64,000 bases of DNA from Streptomyces sp. R28. Its GTDB lineage: Bacteria; Actinomycetota; Actinomycetes; Streptomycetales; Streptomycetaceae. Under the pieces are notes generated by a model. That model saw nothing but the letters and a program-made list of their open reading frames with translations. It was not told where the DNA came from and searched no databases. Positions 19,334 through 27,448 of this stretch are shown piece by piece; position 1 is the first letter of the stretch, and every line of letters starts with the position of its first letter. Made by a program: the position numbers and the translations under genes. The stretch lies in NCBI RefSeq assembly GCF_041052385.1, contig NZ_CP163439.1, positions 8,917,001 through 8,981,000 on the forward strand, written 5' to 3'.

Positions 19334-19378
19334 GTACCGGGTGCAGTAAGTGCCTGGTGCAGTAAGTACCAGGAGCCC
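19331..19378 (+). repeat. Three tandem 16-bp repeats starting at the stop codon
   Basis: Units at 19331-19346 (TAAGTACCGGGTGCAG), 19347-19362 (TAAGTGCCTGGTGCAG) and 19363-19378 (TAAGTACCAGGAGCCC) are head-to-tail; the first two differ at two positions and the third has decayed at its 3' end. The TAA of the first unit is the stop codon of the oxidoreductase gene. The remaining gap to the eboC start also holds the inverted repeat at 19425. Confidence 0.6.
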
Positions 19379-19424
19379 TGAGACTGCTCAAACGACCCAC
19401 GTTTACCGGTAGTTCGGGCCGCAC

Positions 19425-19464
19425 GGTAAGGGGAGTCCGTGTCTTCTTTGTCACTCTCCTTACC
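19425..19464. promoter_or_regulatory. Inverted repeat in the ebo operon leader
   Basis: GGTAAGGGGAGT at 19425-19436 and ACTCTCCTTACC at 19453-19464 are complementary at 11 of 12 positions across a 16-base, T-rich spacer. The element lies 47 bases before the eboC ATG. It could be a regulator-binding dyad or a leader hairpin (attenuator). A further TACCGGTA palindrome at about 19403-19410 shares the TACCGG core, as does the sequence just after the right arm. Confidence 0.45.
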
Positions 19465-19511
19465 GGGGGGTAGGTATCTGACTGTCCAACACCCGCGAGT
19501 AAGGTGCGGCC

Positions 19512-20600
19512 ATGAAAGATCGGAAAGCGGTTGCCCGCTTCGGATCCCGGTCTGCCGTGCGCCTCACCGACCTCGCCCTGCTCGTCAGAGCGCCGGCCGC
19601 GTTGAGTGTCCCCGGTGACGTGATCGCGGGAGCGGCCGCCGCCGGACGTCCGCTCGGCGTCCGCACCCTCGGAGTGATCGGTTCCTCCGTGTGCCTCTAC
19701 TGGGCCGGCATGGCCCTCAACGACTACGCCGACGCCACGGTGGACGCCGTCGAGAGGCCTGGCCGACCTGTGCCGTCGGGGCGTGTTCCGCGGCGGACCG
19801 CCCTTGCGGTGGCCGGTGGACTCACCGCGGCGGGGATCTCTCTCGCCGCGGCCGCGGGTGGGCGCCGCAGTGTGGGCGTCGCGCTGCCCTTGGCCGGGTT
19901 GGTCTGGGCGTACGACCTGAAGCTCAAGTCCACTGCGGCGGCCGGAGTCGCCATGGCGGGGGCCCGGATCCTGGACGTCCTGGCCGGAGCGGTTGTGCCC
20001 GGAGCCGGCGCCGCATCGGTCGGCGTCGCGCTGCGCCGTGCCGCCGTGCCTGCCGCGCTGGTCGGTGTCCATACCGGCACGCTCATGGCCCTCAGCCGGC
20101 ACGAGGTCGCCGGGGCGCCGGCGCGGGTTCCGGCCGTGACTCTTGCCGTGTCGGCGGCGACGGCGGTCGCCACGGCCGTTCCCGTCCCCCGGGTCGCCGC
20201 CGAGAGCGCCGCGGTATGTCGTCGAGCGTCTGCGGCGCCGTCGTGGCCGCTCGCGCCCGGCGGCGGAGCCGCGAACCGACACAGCCTCACGCTCCTCGAG
20301 GGCGTGGCCGGCACCCTCCTCTCCGAGAAGCTCCGAACCACGTCCTCCGCAAAGCTCCGCGCCGCCCTCACCGCCGCCGGTGTCCTCGCCTACCTCGGCA
20401 CCTACGGCACCGCCCAGGCCCGTGCCGTGAGGGAGCCCTCCGGGGAGAACGTACAGCGGGCCGTCGGGGCCGGGATCCTTGGGCTGATGCCCCTGCAGGC
20501 GGCGCTGACCGCGCGTGGCGGGGCACCTGCCGTCGCCGCGGCGCTCGGCGTCGTCCACCCCCTCGCGCGACGGCTGGCCCGGCGCATTTCGCCCACCTGA
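19512..20600 (+). CDS. eboC: UbiA-family prenyltransferase, EboC-type
   Basis: A 362-residue polytopic membrane protein of the UbiA family. The first Asp-rich motif, NDYADATVDAVERPGRPVPSGR (quoted span at about residues 72-92; key residues N, D, D, D), and the second motif region AYDLKLKST (about 135) bind the prenyl diphosphate/Mg2+. In ebo operons this protein is thought to prenylate or carry a small precursor at the membrane for export. It starts the operon, after a leader with an inverted repeat, and is followed 35 bases later by the TIM-barrel gene. Confidence 0.85.
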   Translation: MKDRKAVARFGSRSAVRLTDLALLVRAPAALSVPGDVIAGAAAAGRPLGVRTLGVIGSSVCLYWAGMALNDYADATVDAVERPGRPVPSGRVPRRTALAVAGGLTAAGISLAAAAGGRRSVGVALPLAGLVWAYDLKLKSTAAAGVAMAGARILDVLAGAVVPGAGAASVGVALRRAAVPAALVGVHTGTLMALSRHEVAGAPARVPAVTLAVSAATAVATAVPVPRVAAESAAVCRRASAAPSWPLAPGGGAANRHSLTLLEGVAGTLLSEKLRTTSSAKLRAALTAAGVLAYLGTYGTAQARAVREPSGENVQRAVGAGILGLMPLQAALTARGGAPAVAAALGVVHPLARRLARRISPT

Positions 20601-20635
20601 GACCCACCACACCCTCCGTGTGAGGAACCGGCACC

Positions 20636-21496
20636 ATGAGACCTCCCCTCACCGATCTCACCTTCGGTTACGGCACCAACGGCTTCACCCACCACCGGCT
20701 GACCGACGTCCTGGTCGTCCTCGCCGATCTCGGCTACGACGGCGTCGCCCTCACCCTCGACCACGGCCACCTCGACCCGTACGCCGACGACCTGCCCCGG
20801 CGCGTCACCGCCCTTGCCCGGCAACTCGCGCGGCACGGGCTCGATGTGACGGTGGAGACCGGCGCGCCGTACTTCCTCGATCCCTGGGGCAAGCACCTGC
20901 CCACGCTGATGTCGGACGGCTCCGAGATCAGGATCGACCTGCTGCGCCGCGCCCTGCGCATCGCGGCCGACCTCGGCTCGCCCACCGTGCACCTGTGCAG
21001 CGGCCCGGCGCCGGACGGGCTGCCGGAGCGGGACGCGTGGAAGCGGCTCGCGGCCGGTGTGGAGACCGTGCTGGAGACGGCGCAGGAGTACGGGGTGGCG
21101 CTGGCCTTCGAGCCGGAGCCGTACATGTTCGTCGACACCGTGGAGCGCTGCCTGCACCTCGCTCAACTGGTCGACGGGCACGAGCTGTTCGGGATCACCC
21201 TGGACATCGGCCACGCGCACTGCGTGGAGAAACGTTCCGTGCTCGACTGCGTGAGCCGGGCGGCACCGCTCCTGCGCAACGTGCAGATCGAGGACATGCG
21301 GCGCGGCATCCACCAGCACCTCGAATTCGGCGCGGGCGAGATCGACTTCCCGCCCGTACTGGCCGCCTTGCGTGACCTCGGGCATCGCGGCCTGGTCTCC
21401 GTCGAGATCCAGGGCGGCTCGCTCGACGCGCCCGACGTGGCCCGCCGCTCGATCGAGTTCCTGCGTGCGGCCGTACGGACCGCGGCGGGCCGATAG
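20636..21496 (+). CDS. Sugar-phosphate isomerase/epimerase-like TIM-barrel protein
   Basis: This 286-residue protein has the xylose-isomerase-like TIM-barrel pattern: acidic metal ligands in AFEPEPYMFVDTVE (about residue 157), the DIGHAHCVEK aspartate/histidine pair (about 185) and VEIQGGSL near the C-terminus (about 265). The substrate is unknown. It lies between eboC and eboA and is distinct from the EboE homologue at 23115, so this operon has two proteins of this fold; the first replaces the EboD position of cyanobacterial operons. Confidence 0.82.
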   Translation: MRPPLTDLTFGYGTNGFTHHRLTDVLVVLADLGYDGVALTLDHGHLDPYADDLPRRVTALARQLARHGLDVTVETGAPYFLDPWGKHLPTLMSDGSEIRIDLLRRALRIAADLGSPTVHLCSGPAPDGLPERDAWKRLAAGVETVLETAQEYGVALAFEPEPYMFVDTVERCLHLAQLVDGHELFGITLDIGHAHCVEKRSVLDCVSRAAPLLRNVQIEDMRRGIHQHLEFGAGEIDFPPVLAALRDLGHRGLVSVEIQGGSLDAPDVARRSIEFLRAAVRTAAGR

Positions 21497-21557
21497 ACGC
21501 CGCCCGGCCCTTTCCTTCTGGCTCGACTCCTCCCACATCTGCGGAAGTTGCCCCCTC

Positions 21558-22250
21558 ATGGCTGTCACGACTGCCTGCCCCTCGGCTCCGCCGGACCCTC
21601 ACCCCGCCCTGATCGCCGTCCTGGACCCCACGGCCCGTACCTGGCTGGACGAGAGCGCCGCCAAGGTCGCCGCCGAACCCGCCACCTTACGGCGGCTCTT
21701 CCCCGCTGCCCGGAGGCGCTGCGGGCACGGGCGCCTCGACTGCTACTGGACCGTCGACGAGGCCGCCCGGGCCGTCCTGCTCACCGCACTGCCCCTGCGC
21801 GGCCAGGCCCTCGCCGACGAGGTCGCCCTCCTCCACCGCCACGGCGACCCGGCGGAACAACGCGCCGTCCTGCGCACCCTGCCGCTGCTCGACCTGGGCG
21901 ACCGCGGCCTGCCCCTCGTACGGGAGACCCTGCGCGGCAACGACACCAGCCTGATCGAGGCCGCCCTCGGCCCGTACGCCGCCGCGCACCTGCCGGACGC
22001 CGAGTACCGCCAGGCCGTACTGAAGTGCGTCTTCTACGAGATCCCGCTGGACCGCGTCACCGGCCTCGACACCCGCACCGACCGCGAACTGGCCCGAATG
22101 CTCGCCGACTTCGCCCATGAGCGGATCGTCGCGGGACGGGACGTACCGCAGGACATCCTGCCCCTCGTCCGCGCCTTCCCGGACGTCATCGGCGCAGAAC
22201 TCAAGAAACTCCAGCACCCACTCACGGACGTACTCAAGGAAGAGGGCTGA
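21558..22250 (+). CDS. eboA: EboA-domain protein
   Basis: The ATG at 21558 gives 230 residues; an in-frame extension upstream lies inside the preceding gene and is discarded. It is mostly helical, with a central segment DRGLPLVRETLRGNDTSLIE and an Arg/Cys cluster at residues 46-56 (RLFPAARRRCGHG), matching EboA-domain proteins, whose biochemical role is unknown. Residue 44 (Leu) is encoded by TTA at 21687-21689, the only in-frame TTA I find in the window, which in Streptomyces makes translation depend on bldA tRNA. The stop is 2 bases before the GTG of eboB. Confidence 0.82.
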   Translation: MAVTTACPSAPPDPHPALIAVLDPTARTWLDESAAKVAAEPATLRRLFPAARRRCGHGRLDCYWTVDEAARAVLLTALPLRGQALADEVALLHRHGDPAEQRAVLRTLPLLDLGDRGLPLVRETLRGNDTSLIEAALGPYAAAHLPDAEYRQAVLKCVFYEIPLDRVTGLDTRTDRELARMLADFAHERIVAGRDVPQDILPLVRAFPDVIGAELKKLQHPLTDVLKEEG

Positions 22251-22252
22251 CC

Positions 22253-23107
22253 GTGCGCATCTTCGATCCCCATATCCACATGACCTCCCGGACGACCGAC
22301 GACTACGAGGCGATGTACGCCGCCGGGGTGCGCGCCGTCGTCGAGCCCGCCTTCTGGCTGGGCCAGCCCCGGACCTCGCCCGAGAGCTTCTACGACTACT
22401 TCGACGGGCTGTTGGGCTGGGAGCCGTACCGCGCCGCCCAGTTCGGCATCCAGCACTTCTGCACGATCGCGCTCAACCCGAAGGAGGCCAACGACCCCCG
22501 TTGCCTGCCCGTCCTCGACGAACTGGACCGCTATCTCGCCAAGGACCGGGTCGTCGCCGTCGGCGAGATCGGCTACGACTCGATGACCCCGGAGGAGGAC
22601 GAGGCGCTCGCCCGTCAGCTCCAGCTCGCGATCGAGCACGAGCTGCCCGCCCTCGTGCACACCCCGCACCGCGACAAGGCGGCCGGCACCCGGCGCACCC
22701 TGGACGTCGTTCGGGAGTCGGGCATCGCCCCCGGACTCGTCGTCCTCGACCACCTCAACGAGCTCACCGTCGGCATGGTCCTCGACAGCGGCTGCTGGGC
22801 CGGCTTCTCGATCTACCCGAAGACCAAGATGAGCGAGGACCGGATGGTGGAGATCCTCAAGGAGCACGGGACGGAGCGGGTGCTCGTCAACTCCGCCGCC
22901 GACTGGGGACGTTCGGACCCGCTGAAGACCCGTAGGACCGCCGACGCCATGCTCGCCGCCGGGTTCGGCGACGACGCCGTGGACGAGGTGCTGTGGCGCA
23001 ACCCGGTCGCCTTCTACGGCCAGAGCGGGCGGCTGGAGCTGGAGGAGCCCAAGCCCGACGAGGAGGCCACCTTCCGGGGCAACTCCATACGTCGCGGGGG
23101 AGCGTGA
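22253..23107 (+). CDS. eboB: TatD-family metal-dependent hydrolase, EboB-type
   Basis: The GTG-started, 284-residue protein is a TatD-like TIM-barrel hydrolase: HxH in IFDPHIHMTSR (residues 5-9), Glu in AVGEIGYDSM (about 105), histidines in LVHTPHRDKA and LDHLNELT, and Asp in NSAADWGRSDPL (about 223). It lacks the usual DNase-like surface stretches and is expected to act on a small metabolite. Two bases separate it from eboA and seven from eboE, so translation is coupled. Confidence 0.85.
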   Translation: MRIFDPHIHMTSRTTDDYEAMYAAGVRAVVEPAFWLGQPRTSPESFYDYFDGLLGWEPYRAAQFGIQHFCTIALNPKEANDPRCLPVLDELDRYLAKDRVVAVGEIGYDSMTPEEDEALARQLQLAIEHELPALVHTPHRDKAAGTRRTLDVVRESGIAPGLVVLDHLNELTVGMVLDSGCWAGFSIYPKTKMSEDRMVEILKEHGTERVLVNSAADWGRSDPLKTRRTADAMLAAGFGDDAVDEVLWRNPVAFYGQSGRLELEEPKPDEEATFRGNSIRRGGA

Positions 23108-23114
23108 GCATCCC

Positions 23115-24272
23115 ATGCGCTTTCTGCACCCGGACGGCACCACCGTCCACCTCGGCTACTGCAGCAACGTCCACCAGGCGGAGGACCTCCGGGGCGTGAT
23201 CGCCCAGCTCGCCGACTACGCCGAGCCCGTGCGCGAACGGCTCGGGACCGACCGGCTCGGCATCGGCCTGTGGCTGGCGCGACCCGTCGTCAGCGAACTC
23301 GCCGACGACGAGGGCGCGTTGATGCGGTTGAAGTCCGAGCTGCGGGCACGCGGCCTGGAGACCGTCACCCTCAACGCCTTCCCGTACGCAGGATTCCACC
23401 GCGAGGTCGTCAAGAAGGACGTGTACGAACCCGACTGGGCCGACGAGCCCCGGCTGAAGTACACCCTGGACTGCGCCCGCGTCCTCGCCGCCCTCCTCCC
23501 GGACGACGTCGACCGCGGAAGCGTCTCCACGCTGCCGCTCGCGTGGCGCACCCCGTGGACGCCCGCCTGCGCCGAGGAGGCCCGACACGCCCTGGACCGG
23601 CTGGCCACCGGGCTCGCCGCGCTGGAGGCGTGGACGGGCCGCCGTATCCGCGTGGGCTTCGAACCGGAACCCGGATGTGTCGTCGAGACCACCACGCAGG
23701 CGGTGCGGGAACTGGGCGGACTGGACCCCGACCGGCTCGGCATCTGCCTCGACGCGTGCCATCTCGCCGTGCAGTTCGAGCAGCCTGCCGAGGCCCTGCG
23801 GCGGCTCTCGGAGGCCGGGATGCCGGTGGTCAAGCTCCAGGCGTCCTGTGCCGTGGAGGCCGCGAACCCGTCCGACCCCGCCGCCCGCGCGGCCCTGCAC
23901 CGCCTGGCCGAACCCCGGTTCCTGCACCAGACCCGGACGACGAGCGACGGTGACGTCCTCGGCGTGGACGACCTTCCCGACGCCCTCGACGGCGCCCTTC
24001 CCGCCGACGGTGGCCCCTGGCGCGTCCACTTCCACGCCCCGCTGCACACCGACCCCGAACCCCCGCTGCGTACGACGGCCGACCAGCTCGACCAGGTCCT
24101 CGCCGGACTGCTGGGCGGGGCCGCGGCCGGCTGCGACCACATCGAGGTCGAGACCTACACCTGGTCCGTCCTCCCCGAACCGCCCACCGACCTGCCCGGC
24201 GGCATCGCCGCCGAACTCGCCTGGGCCCGCGACCGGTTGACCGGCCTCGGCCTCAAGGAGGAACCGTCATGA
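23115..24272 (+). CDS. eboE: Metabolite traffic protein EboE (xylose-isomerase-like)
   Basis: The 385-residue protein starts RFLHPDGTTVHLGYCSNVHQAEDL, characteristic of EboE, and has acidic ligands in RVGFEPEPGC (about residue 180) and LGICLDACHLAVQFE (about 210) plus HFHAPLHTDPEPPL (about 305). The fold is a TIM barrel related to sugar isomerases. In ebo operons it is required for moving a precursor to the periplasm; its reaction is unknown. The stop overlaps the ATG of eboF (ATGA). Confidence 0.87.
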   Translation: MRFLHPDGTTVHLGYCSNVHQAEDLRGVIAQLADYAEPVRERLGTDRLGIGLWLARPVVSELADDEGALMRLKSELRARGLETVTLNAFPYAGFHREVVKKDVYEPDWADEPRLKYTLDCARVLAALLPDDVDRGSVSTLPLAWRTPWTPACAEEARHALDRLATGLAALEAWTGRRIRVGFEPEPGCVVETTTQAVRELGGLDPDRLGICLDACHLAVQFEQPAEALRRLSEAGMPVVKLQASCAVEAANPSDPAARAALHRLAEPRFLHQTRTTSDGDVLGVDDLPDALDGALPADGGPWRVHFHAPLHTDPEPPLRTTADQLDQVLAGLLGGAAAGCDHIEVETYTWSVLPEPPTDLPGGIAAELAWARDRLTGLGLKEEPS

Positions 24273-25693
24273 CGACCGACCCGGCGAACCGCGTTGTCGT
24301 CCTCGACATCGTCGGCCTCACCCCGAACCTTCTGCAGCACATGCCGGCCGTCGCCGCCCTCGGCGAACGCGGCTTCCGGGCCCGGCTCGACACCGTGCTG
24401 CCCGCCGTGACCTGCACCGTCCAGTCCACCCTCCTCACCGGCGAACCCCCGTCCACGCACGGTGCGGTGGCGAACGGCTGGTACTTCCGCGACCTCGGCG
24501 AAGTCATGCTGTGGCGCCAGCACAACGCGCTCGTCGGCGGCGAGAAGATCTGGGAGACGGCCCGGAAGACCAACCCCGACTACAAGGTCGCCAACATCTG
24601 CTGGTGGTACGCGATGGGTGCCGACGTCGACTGGACGGTCACCCCCCGCCCCGTCTACTACTCCGACGGCCGCAAGGAACCCGACTGCTACACCTGGCCG
24701 CCGTCCCTGCACGACGAACTCACCGACCGGCTCGGCCCGTTCCCCCTGTTCACCTACTGGGGCCCGAACGCGGGCATGCCCTCCACCCAGTGGATCCTGG
24801 CCGCCGCCCGCCAGGTCTTCGACGAGCACCGCCCCGACCTCACGCTCGTCTACATCCCGCAGATGGACTACGAGCCCCAGCGCTCCGGCCCCGACTCGGC
24901 CGCCACCCTCCGCGCCGCCCGCCAACTCGACGACGCCCTGCGCCCGTTGATCGACCACTTCCTGAGCGAGGGCGCCACCGTCGTCGCGCTCAGCGAGTAC
25001 GGCATCACGCCCGTCTCCCGCCCCGTCGACATCAACCGCGCCCTGCGCCGGGCAGGGCTGCTGGAGGTGTACACGCAGGACGGCATGGAGTACCTGGACC
25101 CGTGGACCTCGCGCGCCTTCGCGGTCGCCGACCACCAGGTCGCCCACGTCTACGTCCGCGACCCGGCCGACGTCGACACCGTCGCCGAGCTCGTCGCCGA
25201 ACTCGACGGTGTGGAGCAGGTGCTGGACGCCGACGGCAAGTCCGCCCACGGTCTGGACCACGAGCGCTCCGGCGAACTCGTCGCGCTCGCCGACCCCGAC
25301 GCCTGGTTCACGTACTACTACTGGCTGGACGACGAGCGCGCCCCCGACTTCGCCCGCCAGGTCGAGATCCACCGCAAGCCCGGCTACGACCCCGCCGAGC
25401 TCCTCTACGACGAGACCGTCCCCGCGGTGAAGCTGCGCGCGGTCGGCCAGGTCGCCCGCAAGAAGCTCGGCTTCCGCTACCGCCTCAAGACCGTCCCCCT
25501 CGACCCGTCCGGCGTCCGCGGCAGCCACGGCCGCCTGCCCGCCGACCCCGACCACGGCCCCGTACTGCTGTGTTCGCGGCCGGAGTCGGAGCGGGCGAAG
25601 GAGGCGTACGCGGCCACCGAGGTCAAGTCCCTGCTGCTGGGCCTCGCAGGCCTGCACGAGACGCCCGATGCGACGGAAGGCACGCAGAAGTGA
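24269..25693 (+). CDS. eboF: Alkaline-phosphatase/nucleotide-pyrophosphatase family protein, EboF-type
   Basis: This 474-residue protein belongs to the alkaline phosphatase/phosphodiesterase superfamily: first metal Asp in VVLDIVGLTPNLL (about residue 12), nucleophilic Thr in LPAVTCTVQSTLLTG (about 50), IPQMDYEPQRSGPDS (about 200), SEYGITPV (about 247) and the late DHQVAHVYV. No signal peptide is visible, so it is cytoplasmic in this form. The ATG overlaps the eboE stop and its own stop overlaps the GTG of the P450, making a continuous translational chain. Confidence 0.87.
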   Translation: MTTDPANRVVVLDIVGLTPNLLQHMPAVAALGERGFRARLDTVLPAVTCTVQSTLLTGEPPSTHGAVANGWYFRDLGEVMLWRQHNALVGGEKIWETARKTNPDYKVANICWWYAMGADVDWTVTPRPVYYSDGRKEPDCYTWPPSLHDELTDRLGPFPLFTYWGPNAGMPSTQWILAAARQVFDEHRPDLTLVYIPQMDYEPQRSGPDSAATLRAARQLDDALRPLIDHFLSEGATVVALSEYGITPVSRPVDINRALRRAGLLEVYTQDGMEYLDPWTSRAFAVADHQVAHVYVRDPADVDTVAELVAELDGVEQVLDADGKSAHGLDHERSGELVALADPDAWFTYYYWLDDERAPDFARQVEIHRKPGYDPAELLYDETVPAVKLRAVGQVARKKLGFRYRLKTVPLDPSGVRGSHGRLPADPDHGPVLLCSRPESERAKEAYAATEVKSLLLGLAGLHETPDATEGTQK

Positions 25694-26874
25694 CGATCCA
25701 CCCGCCCCTGCCCACGGTCCGCCCCCTGCTCGACCCGGCCCCCGAGTACGCCAAGTGGCAGTCCGAGGAGCCGATCCGCCGGGTGACGATCTGGGGCGAC
25801 AACAGCCCCTGGCTGATCACCGGTTACGAGGACGCCCGTACGGTGCTCGCCGACGCCCGCTTCAGCGCGGACGCCAACCACCCCGGCTTCCCCCACACCC
25901 GCCCCGGAGCACCGCCGCAAGCCCCGGGCCTCTTCCACCAGATGGACCCGCCGGACCACACCCGGCTGCGCCGCATGCTGATCCCCGACTTCACCTTCCG
26001 GCGCATCGAGCAGATGGAGGGCGCCGTCCAGCGGATCTGCGACGACCTGCTGGACGCGATGACGGACGGGGACGCGACACAGGCGGACCTGGTCGCGTCG
26101 TACGCGCTGCCCCTGCCCACCCTCGCCATCTGCGAACTGCTCGGCGTCCCCTACGAGGACCACGGCTTCTTCCGCGAGAAGTCCAACGCCCTCACCAGCG
26201 TCGCGGGTGACCCGGCCGAGGCGATGCAGGCGCGCATGGCGCTCTACGGCTATCTGCGCGCCCTGATCGATCGCCGCACGCACGACCCCGCCGACGACCT
26301 CATCTCCCGCCTGGCCACCGAGCGCGTCGCGACCGGCGAGGCCACGCTCGACGAGGCCACGGGCATGGTCTCCCTGCTCCTGCTGGCGGGCCACGAGACG
26401 ACGGCGAACATGTTCCCGCTGGCCGTGATCGCCCTGCTGCAGAACCCGGCCCGACTACAGGACCTGCGGGCCGACGACTCCCGGTGGCCGGGGGCGGTGG
26501 AGGAACTCCTGCGCCATCTGACCGTCATCCACTCCGGGATACGGCGGATCGCCACGGAGGACGTCGACGTGTCCGGCGTCCGCATCAGCGCGGGGGAGGG
26601 CGTGGTGGTGGCGTTGCAGGCCGCCAACCGCGACCCGTCCGTGTACGCCGACCCCGACGCCCTCGACGTCCACCGCGACGCCGGCGGCCATCTCGCCTTC
26701 GGGCACGGACTGCACCAGTGCCTCGGCCAGTCGCTGGCGCGCACCGAACTCCGCCTGGGCCTGTCCACGCTGTTCCGCAGGCTCCCGTCCCTGCGCATCA
26801 CGGCACCGCTCGATTCGCTGGCCCTGTCGGCCAGCACGGTCCACGGGGTGCGCTCGTTGCCGGTCGCCTGGTAA
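25690..26874 (+). CDS. Cytochrome P450
   Basis: The GTG at 25690 overlaps the eboF stop and gives 394 residues, normal for a bacterial class I P450. The I-helix oxygen-binding motif is LLAGHETTANMF (about residue 237), the K-helix ExxR is EELLRHL (about 274-278) and the haem loop is LAFGHGLHQCLGQSLARTEL with the axial cysteine at about 349. It needs external ferredoxin and reductase, which are not encoded nearby. Tight coupling to eboF suggests that it tailors the metabolite handled by the Ebo proteins. Confidence 0.93.
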   Translation: MTIHPPLPTVRPLLDPAPEYAKWQSEEPIRRVTIWGDNSPWLITGYEDARTVLADARFSADANHPGFPHTRPGAPPQAPGLFHQMDPPDHTRLRRMLIPDFTFRRIEQMEGAVQRICDDLLDAMTDGDATQADLVASYALPLPTLAICELLGVPYEDHGFFREKSNALTSVAGDPAEAMQARMALYGYLRALIDRRTHDPADDLISRLATERVATGEATLDEATGMVSLLLLAGHETTANMFPLAVIALLQNPARLQDLRADDSRWPGAVEELLRHLTVIHSGIRRIATEDVDVSGVRISAGEGVVVALQAANRDPSVYADPDALDVHRDAGGHLAFGHGLHQCLGQSLARTELRLGLSTLFRRLPSLRITAPLDSLALSASTVHGVRSLPVAW

Positions 26875-26914
26875 TTGCCGGTCATCGGTGGCCAGGGCTG
26901 CTATAGAGGCTGTC

Positions 26915-27424
26915 ATGACCACCATCAGGCTCGTTCAGGGCGACATCACGCGGGAGACCGCCGACGCGATCGTCAACGCCGCGAACTCCTCCCTCCTGGG
27001 CGGGGGAGGAGTCGACGGCGCGATCCACCGCCGCGGCGGCCCCGCGATCCTCGACGACTGCCGCAGGCTGCGCGCCTCCCAGTACGGCAAGGGCCTGTCC
27101 ACGGGGCGGGCGGTCGCCACGACGGCGGGGGAGTTGGATGCGCGGTGGGTGATTCACACGGTGGGCCCGCGGTACAGCCGGGAGGAGGACCGGTCGGAGC
27201 TGCTGGCCTCCTGCTACCGGGAATCGTTGCGGGTGGCGGACGAGCTGGGTGCCCGTACCGTCGCCTTCCCGGCGGTCTCCGCGGGCATCTACGGCTGGCC
27301 GATGGAGGACGCCGCCCGGATCGCGGTGGCGACGGTGCGGGCGACGCGGACCTCGGTCGAGGAGGTCAGGTTCGTCCTCTTCGACGAGCAGGCGTACGAG
27401 GCGTTCGCCCGGCAGGTCCGGTGA
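26915..27424 (+). CDS. Macro-domain protein (O-acetyl-ADP-ribose deacetylase-like)
   Basis: The ATG at 26915 gives 169 residues, a single macro domain of the YmdB type. The ADP-ribose-binding segments are VNAANSSLLGGGGVDGAIHR (about residues 18-37) and the phosphate loop FPAVSAGIYGWPMEDAA (about 117-133). The catalytic-site Asn/Asp arrangement of deacetylases is kept. A TATAGA hexamer at 26902-26907 lies 7 bases before the ATG, so a leaderless transcript is possible. It separates the ebo operon from the large biosynthetic cluster. Confidence 0.88.
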   Translation: MTTIRLVQGDITRETADAIVNAANSSLLGGGGVDGAIHRRGGPAILDDCRRLRASQYGKGLSTGRAVATTAGELDARWVIHTVGPRYSREEDRSELLASCYRESLRVADELGARTVAFPAVSAGIYGWPMEDAARIAVATVRATRTSVEEVRFVLFDEQAYEAFARQVR

Positions 27425-27448
27425 GTGCGGTGAGTGCGGTGACCACGG

